Assembly: GCF_964355755.1 (NCBI RefSeq)
Contig: NC_092670.1
Location: 24,291,795 to 24,355,794, forward strand
Length of the DNA stretch: 64,000 nt
Source of the DNA: Antedon mediterranea
Taxonomy: Eukaryota; Echinodermata; Crinoidea; Comatulida; Antedonidae
Direction of reading: 5' to 3'
The notes below the pieces were generated by a model that made no database searches, was not told the origin of the DNA, and saw nothing but the letters and a program-made list of their open reading frames with translations. Shown here one piece after another: positions 44,753-54,932 of this stretch (position 1 is the stretch's first letter; the number at the start of each line of letters is the position of its first letter). The position numbers were made by a program, and so were the translations under genes.

Positions 44753-47266
44753 TTAACATCATACATAGCCATAGTAGCTACCTATCCCCTACTCACTAGC
44801 TAGGCCTAGGTAGTAGCAGTAGTAGTTATTGTAGTAGTATTATTGTATTGTAGTATTAGTTGTAGCTGTCCGGTGATCCTTGGTCACTTGTCTAGATCCC
44901 CTAGTAGGCCTAGGCTAGGCCTAGGCCTAGTACGTAGTTATTCTTCAACAGTCACACAATTCAGATTCTGCCGGCCGCTGATTGCTAGTGAACAGGGGGA
45001 GGGAGAGAAAGAGTTAGAAGAACTGAAATAAGCCGTGACGTATAATAAACATCATACAAAATAATAATATAACTAACGAATCCGTATAATATAATAATGT
45101 TGTATGTTATAAAGTAAAGTAAATGCGTTTAATATAATACAATTATATTATAATATAATGTATTTTATTAATAATATAATATTAAATGTTCATAATATAA
45201 TGCTAAAACCAAATAATATAATACAAAAAGTCAATAATTTGTTACATTTTTCACATAATATATTAGAAATAGATATAATATAATGCTAAAACCAAGTAAT
45301 ATAATGCAAAACGTATAATTCATTACAATACAATATATAATATAATAAAAAATTGATATAATAATATAATATTTTGAATACTTCAGTATGGCAAGCCTCA
45401 GCTGTCTGAAGTATTCAAAATATTATATTATTATATCATTTTTTTATTGTATTATATATTGTATTGTAATGAATTATACGTTTTGCATTATATTACTTGG
45501 TTTTAGCATTATATTATATCTATTTCTAATATATTATGTGAAAAATGTAACAAATTATTGACTTTTTGTATTATATTATTTGGTTTTAGCATTATATTAT
45601 GAACATTTAATATTATATTATTAATAAAATACATTATATTATAATATAATTGTATTATATTAAACGCATTTACTTTACTTTATAACATACAACATTATTA
45701 TATTATACGGATTCGTTAGTTATATTATTATGTTGTATGATGTTTATTATACGTCACGGCTTATTTCAGTTCTTCTAACTCTTTCTCTCCCTCCCCCTGT
45801 TCACTAGCAATCAGCGGCCGGCAGAATCTGAATTGTGTGACTGTTGAAGAATAACTACGTACTAGGCCTAGGCCTAGCCTAGGCCTACTAGGGGATCTAG
45901 ACAAGTGACCAAGGATCACTGGACAGCTACAACTAATACTACAATACAATAATACTACTACAATAACTACTACTGCTACTACCTAGGCCTAGCTAGTGAG
46001 TAGTAGGTAGCTACTACTAGGCTCTAGGGCGTATGTATGATGTTAAAGTTGTATTGTCCCCCAAAACATGAAAAATAAAGATGAAAAAAATCAAATTTTG
46101 AATAGACCATTTTGTAGTTATAATAAAGTTATTCACTTTCGCTGAAAAAAAATCCGGAAAAAATATTGATTTCGCTTATAAAAAATCAAAATAAGTTTAC
46201 CATTTTTTCGAACTCATAAGTTCAGAAATTCCAAAATAACGATGGTTAGCTAACAGCTCATAAATATGCATGATATGTTAATGAGTATCCAAACAGGGGA
46301 GATCCGATCTGTTCACCACGTAAACAAACATGTGCGAAGAACAGAAGAAAGTGCTGGGGTTTCCCTGATCGTATGATGTAAAAAGCTCTGCCGTTAATTT
46401 GCTGGTAAGTAGAATTCTATTTTAGATGAATGACACATCCTCCTATAATAGTTTTTGGCGTATAGTTATAGGCTTAGCTATCTAGGCTAGGGCTATAATA
46501 TAAGCCTACTTCTACTAATCTATCTAGTAGGGCCTAGGCCTAGTTAGTACTGTAGTTTACTACTGTGTAGTGTAGTGTAGCAGCAGCTGTAGGCAGGCAG
46601 ATAATCGGGTCAGAAAAGTAGACGGGAACCCACTTTGAGGCCTAGCTAGGTCCTATATATCGTACTCACCGAACTGATGACAAAAAACGAACATTTGGAA
46701 AATGATCAGCATACAGTACCAAAGAAGTTGACGGTAGAATAGATTGTTGTTGTTGATAGCAACCAAAACGAAAACACTAGTAATTAGACTAGGCCTTTTT
46801 TAAGGAGGAGATGCACTTTTCAGGGATTCCTTACTGTACATTAGTACCCCAAATTGAAAACTTCAGATTCATGTACAGAAATAATAATTATATGTATGCA
46901 ATAAATTGTGAAATATTTAACTTTTCTATTTGACTTTTGTATTTATACATCATTGTTTTTCAATTTATAGACTTAAGCTAATGAAGACTGGAACAGAAGT
47001 TACACCCATACAGCATTTTAAAGGCAACTGGCAGTAGACTTGGTAGTGGAACACAAGATAAATATTGGATGACTATCATAAAGCATTAGGCAAATGTGTT
47101 GGTTGTTTTCCAGCTTTTAAAATGTTGTATAGTTTTCATAATTCGAGCAATAACATTTGTATACAGCATTAAATAAATAAAAAATACTACTACAGTACAT
47201 GAGATAAAATCACCATAATTTTAATGTGTGAAGATTTACAGTACAGTACAGTAAAAAATGAGTTAA

Positions 47267-47506
47267 TTACTGGTATATTTCATTGAATTTCTGCATTATT
47301 GTTGACAATTTATTTTCAACTATTAATTGATGTGTTGATTGTGGCATTACAGCAATAGCTTGTCTTCTGTGATTGTTCATCCATTTTAAAGTGTCATAGT
47401 AAGAAACGTTCAAATAAATATTGTGAATGTTGCTACCACATTTTGTGTTGATTTCTTCACCATTTTCCACTACTTGCTCATATTGTTCATTCAAGTGTGT
47501 TAATAC
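47267..47506 (-). CDS. Possible last exon of element C's own gene, copy 2
   Basis: Same 79 residues and acceptor as 30508-30747. Confidence 0.4.
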   Translation of the reverse strand, partial: VLTHLNEQYEQVVENGEEINTKCGSNIHNIYLNVSYYDTLKWMNNHRRQAIAVMPQSTHQLIVENKLSTIMQKFNEIYQ

Positions 47507-47792
47507 CTATTAAAAGAAAGACATTATTTATTAAAATATGTACATAAAAAGTTTAATTGTGTGAATGTTGGTTTGAACGTTATTGCTTTGGAAGAATTTT
47601 CAACATAACGGTACTAAGTACTGTAAAGTACACATTCCAAAAAATATTTAACTTAGATTATTTGGTCATTTTCTCTAAAATAATTACTGTTAGGAGATAC
47701 ATTTATACTATTATATTATTATCACTTTACCATAGTATTGTACTGTATATATTATATTGGTTGTAGACTAGACCAAAGTTCAGTAACCAGGT

Positions 47793-48367
47793 TGTTAGTA
47801 ATTGTACCTATGAGACTGCTCATAACTCAAGTTGTCAGAGACACTTGCTTGATATTCCATATAAGGAAATTGTTACAACAACTTCATACTAAGATGATGA
47901 TGTCATTTGAATTTCATCTTAAAACCAATTTCATCATCTTTAAGTTATTTGATGAGATCATAATGATCACCCCACATATCCTGCATAAGAATATAAATAG
48001 TGGTACATTAACCATATTTAATCAGTCCTAATACGAATACTGACATAGCTAAACTAAATGCTGTTAAAGTCTATTGAAGTATCTAGAAGTCTGTTTGACT
48101 GTTTTGAACAACTGAAGTAAAGCTTTATATTAGCCTTGGGCTCAGCTATATTTGTAAGTCTTGAATTTCTTTATGTATTTTGATTGTGTGTTACCACCAT
48201 CTTATACTTTGATAATTATTTTATATTATTAATTAATCTTTATCTTTATAATCATTTTAATTGATTTTGTTATCTTTTGCTTTTCTGTTTGAAGAATAAA
48301 ACGTAGATTAGAGTATAAAACTTATCCATTGTATTGCCTATCTTCTGTTTGTGCCTTGCATGTAACA
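47793..48367 (+). repeat. 5' LTR of the gypsy-like retrotransposon, copy 2
   Basis: Copy of 31035-31609 with TATA box at 47992 and AATAAA at 48295. The primer site follows at 48373-48390. Confidence 0.65.
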
Positions 48368-48496
48368 GAAAGTGGGGGGTCATCCGGGAAGAACTTTAAA
48401 TTTAACTTTAACTTAAATCGATAGGTTTATAGTTTTATACCTAGTTAAATTTGTTTTATTTTCAAACATTTGTTTGTGAAATTAGTAACTGTTACA

Positions 48497-49579
48497 ATGG
48501 TCTTTGAACCAGAAACATTTTTTGCCGACCCTACCCAAGAGGTATTTAATAGTTTGAAAAAAGATGATTTGCTTAAACTAGCTACGCATCTAGGTCTAAA
48601 GGACGTTGAATCCTCTATGCGAAAGAATGATATTAAGAGTCGTTTATTAACTTATTTGGTTGAGGAAGACATTTTTGATAGTAGTGTTATGTCTTCCCAA
48701 GTTGATTCAAGCATTGATGCTAAATTAAGAGAAATTGAATTACAAAATATGAAAGAAATTGAAATTCGAAGAATGGAATTGGAATTCGAAAGAGAGGAAA
48801 GAGATTTTAAATTAAAATTACGCGAATTAGAGCTAGCTAGTGGGATTAGTCAACCTATTTCCAATCCAAAATTTGATGTAACTAAACATATTAGACTAGT
48901 GCCACCTTTTCAGGAGAAGGAAGTAGATAAATTCTTTTTACATTTCGAGAAAATTGCCGAAAATCTTAAATGGCCTAAAGAACACTGGACCTTGCTTTTA
49001 CAAAGTGTACTAACTGGTAAAGCTAGAGAAATTTATACTGATTTATCAATTGAGCAAAGTTCATCATATGATGTAGTTAAAGAACTCATCTTAAAGGGGT
49101 ATGAATTAGTCCCAGAGGCCTATAGGCAACAATTCCGAAATAAACAACGGCAAACTAACCAAACACACCTTGAATTAGCACAAACCAAAGAACGGTTATT
49201 TGATCGTTGGTGTGCATCTAAGCAAACAAATAAAGATTATGATAGGCTTAGACAACTAATTTTGATAGAAGAGTTTAAATCATGTATTACTCCTGATGTG
49301 AGGACTTATCTAGATGAGCAAAAAGCTGAGACCTTAAGTCAAGCTGCTCGACTGGCTGATGACTATGCCTTAACGCATAAACAAGCATTCATTCAAAAGC
49401 CCCAGTCACAGTCAGTCATGTCTTCTGGAAACAAAGTCCAGCCTAATGCTAGTTCTCAAAGTGATACTACTTCTACTCCGCCTAAACCAACCTACACTCC
49501 TAACATTACATTATTGGATGTACAGTATAGGCCTAGTTACAATTTTCACAAATTTATATTAGCATTAAAATCTAATTAA
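48497..49579 (+). CDS. Truncated retrotransposon gag, copy 2
   Basis: 360 residues, the same protein as at 31739-32821, and truncated at the same place. It was therefore copied as part of element C and not by separate retrotransposition. Confidence 0.75.
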   Translation: MVFEPETFFADPTQEVFNSLKKDDLLKLATHLGLKDVESSMRKNDIKSRLLTYLVEEDIFDSSVMSSQVDSSIDAKLREIELQNMKEIEIRRMELEFEREERDFKLKLRELELASGISQPISNPKFDVTKHIRLVPPFQEKEVDKFFLHFEKIAENLKWPKEHWTLLLQSVLTGKAREIYTDLSIEQSSSYDVVKELILKGYELVPEAYRQQFRNKQRQTNQTHLELAQTKERLFDRWCASKQTNKDYDRLRQLILIEEFKSCITPDVRTYLDEQKAETLSQAARLADDYALTHKQAFIQKPQSQSVMSSGNKVQPNASSQSDTTSTPPKPTYTPNITLLDVQYRPSYNFHKFILALKSN

Positions 49580-49873
49580 TCATGAAGGAAAAACCAAGCA
49601 CCATAATCTCTCCTGGCCCTGGTGGTGACCTTATTTTCTATTTTTGGCAGCCATTCACAAGTTTTCGCTTTTTTAGTTTCGCTGCTCTTATGTATAATTT
49701 TTTTTAATCACAAACTCTACATAGAAAAGAAAATTAAATGTTTTAAAATGAATGAAAAGTGATATGAATAATGATAAATTAAAGACTATTAATTACTATT
49801 ATTAATATTATAGTATTATACTAAAAATAAGACGAGTTGGTGGTGTCGAAATTCACACAAGTCACAATAAAAC

Positions 49874-49911
49874 CATGGAGGTATAAAATATTTTATTTTT
49901 ATACCTCCATG
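49874..49911. repeat. Short hairpin, CATGGAGGTATA family (element C copy 2)
   Basis: Copy of 33116-33153. Confidence 0.75.
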
Positions 49912-52259
49912 CTAAAACCTTATTCCTTACTCCATGCTCACAGATGAATGTTATAGGCCTAATCCTATTTAAAGCTAGGTTGGCAATAACTATTAATAAG
50001 GCTTACAAGTTGTATCTATTAGTATTAGCTAGGCCTGCTACTCACTCAGGGTGAACCCTCACTCAGGCCTACAACTAGGCCTAGTACTACTACTACTACT
50101 AGACTAGCTACTACTCTAGGCCTAGCCAATAGATAGGGGATAGTACACTAGATAGCCAGTACAGCTGTAATGGGCTAGCTAGGCTTCCTATACTAACTAA
50201 CAAAGCTGCACCATAGAAACTACAGTTCTTACTTACCAATCTGCTAGGGCCTAGCCATAGTCTTTTATTCAAGTAGGAGTTGTTTTTGTTGTTGTTAAAC
50301 TACAGAACTTTCCCACATCGTCGTCTCGCCATATCACGTCGTATTTTTTTTCTGATGACCTAGAGGTCACATACACGCACAAGAATCATACAATATGCAT
50401 AATTCATAAGCTAATTCAGGTCAAGGGTTAAATTAAACCGGAAGCCAGCTGGCTGCCAGCCAACCGACTTCCGGTTGACTATTTTTTACTTTAAATTACG
50501 ATTTTCTAAGGTAAATAATTTTTTTTTGGATCCAATTTTTTTTCAAAGTGAATAACTTTTATGTATCATTAAAATGGCCTTTAAAAAAAAAAAAAATTTT
50601 GTTCAGGGGGACAATACATCTTTAACTACTAGGTAGGGCCTAGGGCTAGGCCTAACTAGAGGCCTACTAGTACTAGGCTAGGCCTAGACTTAAGTTGTAG
50701 TAGGCTAGGGCCGGGCCTGCTGCCTTAGGCTAGGCTACTACTACTACTACTACTAGGCAGCCCATGATGGGTACAAGTAAGCCAAAATTTTGGATATATG
50801 TAAACCAAAATTTGGGTACGAGCGTGTTGGCATGGCATGCATGGGTACGGGTTAACCTGTATCCTTCTAGCTAATCGTACTATGCCTAGGCCTCAAGTAA
50901 GTCTACGCTACCCAGTCCGGCTACAATATGGTCTATTTTGTTTTATAGCTTTATTGATAGCTGGGTTCAAATCTGGGTTGGGACGGCTTTTTCTCATTCT
51001 AAAACAGATTTCCTTATAATAAAATAATATATGAATTTATTTGTAATATTGTAATGTATACATAATATAAGTAATTGCCATTGCCTTTATTACTATTAAT
51101 TATGTATTATACGGTTACCCCTTAATTATACTATAGTATAATTTCCTTGTTATATTTTACAATATTTTCTTCCTAATTCTACAATTTTGTCTTTCACAGC
51201 ACAAATTTATCATACTGAATCATCACACACCAAGTCTCATAAATCTCTACTGTATTTGTCCAAGCTACTCCAGCTACATGGTATTGCCTTGAGGCTAAAT
51301 TACACGGTATACTGGCACTACCATCATTCCTGGCTCGTCAACCTGTACCACATTAGCACAGTTTCAGTTTCAGTTTATTTACCATTTCAATTTCTGAACA
51401 TAAGAGATGAACAACTTATATGGATCGATAACCGTAAGAGCGAAGCTCGTTTACCGGTCACCCGTTAGTGCAGTGACATTACAGACAACATAAAGACAGG
51501 ACAAAGGTGCAATACTTAACAAGACATGTGAACAGTTGTGTTTGCAACCCCTTGGATAAAATAATATATTTATATAATGGAGAAATATGGCAAGCCTCAG
51601 CTGTCTGAAGTATGGCAAGCCTCAGCTGTCTGAAGTATTCAAAATATTATATTATTATATCAATTTTTTATTATATTATATATTGTATTGTAATGAATTA
51701 TACGTTTTGCATTATATTACTTGGTTTTAGCATTATATTATATCTATTTCTAATATATTATGTGAAAAATGTAACAAATTATTGACTTTTTGTATTATAT
51801 TATTTGGTTTTAGCATTATATTATGAACATTTAATATTATATTATTAATAAAATACATTATATTATAATATAATTGTATTATATTAAACGCATTTACTTT
51901 ACTTTATAACATACAACATTATTATATTATACGGATTCGTTAGTTATATTATTATTTTGTATGATGTTTATTATACGTCACGGCTTATTTCAGTTCTTCT
52001 AACTCTTTCTCTCCCTCCCCCTGTTCACTAGCAATCAGCGGCCGGCAGAATCTGAATTGTGTGACTGTTGAAGAATAACTACGTACTAGGCCTAGGCCTA
52101 GCCTAGGCCTACTAGGGGATCTAGACAAGTGACCAAGGATCACCGGACAGCTACAACTAATACTACAATACAATAATACTACTACAATAACTACTACTGC
52201 TACTACCTAGGCCTAGCTAGTGAGTAGGGGATAGGTAGCTACTATGGCTATGTATGATG

Positions 52260-52263
52260 TTAA
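52260..52263. other. Empty target site of element C
   Basis: GATGTTAACTAC here corresponds to GATGTTAA and TTAACTAC on the two sides of the filled copies. Confidence 0.85.
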
Positions 52264-54512
52264 CTACAAGGGCCTAGGCTAGGCCTAAGGCCCTAGAGGC
52301 CTACTAGTACTAGGCTAGGCCTAGACTTAAGTTGTAGTAGCCTAGGGCCGGGCCTGCTGCCTTAGGCTAGGCTACTACTACTACTACTACTACTACTAGG
52401 CAGCCCATGATGGGTACGAGTAAGCCAACATTTTGGATATATGTAAACCATAATTTGGGTACGAGCGTGTTGGCATGGCATGGGTACGGGTTGACCTGTA
52501 TCTTTCTAGCTAATCGTACTATGCCTAGGCCTCAAGTAAGTCTACGCTACCCAGTCCGGCTACAATATGGTCTATTTTGTTTTATAGCTTTACTGATAGC
52601 TGGGTTCAAATCTGGGTTGGGACGGCTTTTTCTCATTCTAAAACAGATTTCCTTATCATAATAAAATAATATATGAATTTATTTGTAATATTGTAATGTA
52701 TACATAATATAATTAGTAATTACCATTGCCTTTATTACTATTAATTATGTATTATACGGTTACCCCTTAATTATACTATAGTATAATTTCCTTGTTATAT
52801 TTTACAATATTTTCTTCCTAATTCTACAATTTTGTCTTTCACAGCACAAATTTATCATACTGAATCATCACACACCAAGTCTCATAAATCTCTACTGTAT
52901 TTGTCCAAGCTACTCCAGCTACATGGTATTGTCTTGAGGCTAAACTACACGGTATACTGGCACTACCATCATTCCTGGCTCGTCAACCTGTACCACATAA
53001 GCACAGTTTCAGTTTCAGTTTATTTACCATTTCAATTTCTGAACATAAGAGATGAACAACTTATATGGATGGATAACCGTAAGAGCAAAGCTCGTTTACC
53101 GGTCACCCGTTAGTGCAGTGACATTACAGAAAACATAAAGACAGGACAAAGGTGCAATACTTAACAAGACATGTGAACACTTGTGTTTGCAACCCCTTGG
53201 ATAAAATAATATATTTATATAAAGGAGAAAGTTAGATATTATATTTTTTTTTGATCATACAATGATAATTTTTAAATTACTTCTTAAGAAGTCATACTAC
53301 TGATTCAAAATAGTGACTTACACCCTGTGGTCAAGGCTTTATTTGCTTTTATGCGTATTTCTTCCAACATACAGAGTACATAGGACTTTTTTTATTCATA
53401 ACTGTTGAATTGTTTCCCAATACATAGTACCTATTGGTATTATATCTAAAAATACAAAGGCGGCTAACACAGATAGTTCCATATATACAGTACTCTTTTA
53501 TAGATAGATGTATCTCTCCAAACTACTCCCAACTACCTAATCTAATAATAGTACTATTAGCATACTACTATACACTTTGTAGACAAGAAATAAGTTGTAT
53601 ACACCTACAGGACTTATGGTAGTACAGTCGAACGCCCTCTCACTGGCCCGGTAAACATAATCTATACCTAGATTATTACAGTAATTAAAGTACATTATTA
53701 CAGAGTTTTGTTTTTTTTTTGCAGAAATCAAAGTTATGTGTATAGAAAGCAGTACTCGTATTAAAAACTAAGCAGGTTGCAGGTCTTGAATGCAAACTGG
53801 CAGGATATTTTGAATATTTTTTGTTGTTGAAATGATGGAATCCTAACTTCAATTTCCACGAACTGGAGACGAAGACATATTATGACCCTTTTATTTAAAT
53901 TTATTTGAATAGACCTCCATGTAAAGTCATTAAAGGCTAAATGATTGTTTTATATTTTAATATGTGATAGTAGGAAATCATTGTGTATAATGAGGACTAT
54001 GAATCTGATATTTTCTTGCATTCTTATCTTTTTAAAATATTATTTATAATGCCGGTAATGAGTTTAAAATTTAATTATATTGACTATTTTTGATAATCAT
54101 CATGTCCTTATAAATTCATTTATACTTTTTTTGTGTAATAATTATAGTTCATATATTATGTATTAAATAAATTGGTAAGGCCCTATACTGTTATTATTTA
54201 AGGAAAGTTTATATACACTATTATTTTATGCCTACCAATATTAGTATTAATTGTTTATGTAAATATTTTGTCTAATTGCCTTGATTTTTGTATAGGCCAA
54301 TGGCATCAATGTTTTTCTCAAAGCAAATTAGCCTAATAATGCCACATTTAGACACATGATTCATTGATTTCTGATATTCTGTACTTGTGTATGCATTACT
54401 AAAACAGTAGTTATTTTATTTCATATACGTTCGCTGTAAACTGAGATCCCGACGCGCACGCGCACCCTCATATCGGCGCCATCGTTTGGAGACGGCGTGC
54501 ACCCGAACGATC

Positions 54513-54932
54513 ATGGAACGAAAATCACTTGCAATACAAGAAGATGTGCTGGAGATTTCTGCTGGAAATGTAACATTTGCAGCTACAACTCCACTTGTAC
54601 AGCATACGGTGGCTAAGCCCACCAAAAAGGCCAGAAAGGCGGGGTCTAGCTGTACTATTACTAGGCCTCCTAAAGAAGGTAATACGCATAGCAACAGCGA
54701 TGCCGTTGCTATCGCCGGGCAATCATGCACTAACGTGCTGCAGCCTAATCAACAGGTCGGAGTAGGCCTGAACTATGAGGCTAGGGTTGAAAACCTTGAG
54801 CGGTTGGTTGAGCAGCAGGTTAAAGAGACGAAGGCTGCTCAACAAATAAATGAGTCAACGCACGACCTTTTATCTCAGTTGATGACACAAATGTCATCAC
54901 AATGTCACAACAATGAATATGATGACATTTGA
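54513..54932 (+). CDS. DIRS ORF1 (gag-like), copy 2
   Basis: 139 residues from the first ATG (MERKSLAIQEDVLEISAG). The N-terminal half is low-complexity and basic (KPTKKARKAG). Residues about 88-130 form a likely coiled coil (ENLERLVEQQVKETKAAQQI). No zinc knuckle is seen. Position and overlap fit the small first frame of DIRS elements, thought to be a gag equivalent, but sequence similarity alone would not prove it. The upstream in-frame region has no ATG. Confidence 0.7.
   Translation: MERKSLAIQEDVLEISAGNVTFAATTPLVQHTVAKPTKKARKAGSSCTITRPPKEGNTHSNSDAVAIAGQSCTNVLQPNQQVGVGLNYEARVENLERLVEQQVKETKAAQQINESTHDLLSQLMTQMSSQCHNNEYDDI

Larger units (their letters stand above)
28629..45385. mobile_element. 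Foldback unit U1 (long inverted arms, with two nested insertions)
   Basis: Left arm: 28629-29286 plus 33868-36726. Right arm: 45385 back to 42603 plus 37651 back to 36910. Loop: 36727-36909. The arms, about 3.6 kb without insertions, match with a few percent divergence and small indels (for example 23 bp extra near 43140). From the ends inward, each arm has an ATTATATTA-rich region, an AGGCCTAG-rich region, and AT-rich sequence with no convincing gene. Element C sits in the left arm at a TTAA, and a DIRS element sits in the right arm. I found no coding capacity in the foldback itself. Confidence 0.75.
46047..50621. mobile_element. Element C, copy 2 (in U2)
   Basis: Flanked by TTAA at 46043-46046 and 50622-50625. 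Same content as copy 1; small differences such as TTTTATTCAAG near 50267 in place of TTTTCTTCAAG. Confidence 0.85.
45386..51587. mobile_element. Foldback unit U2: partial direct copy (left part of U1)
   Basis: Equals about 28629-34844 shifted by 16758-16760 bp. It contains the AT-rich end, element C with LTR and gag, and about 960 bp of the arm. It stops at TATAATGGAGAAA, where U3 begins with two copies of TATGGCAAGCCTCAGCTGT. It differs from U1 by scattered substitutions and at least two 1-bp deletions (near 46421 and 47641). Confidence 0.85.
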
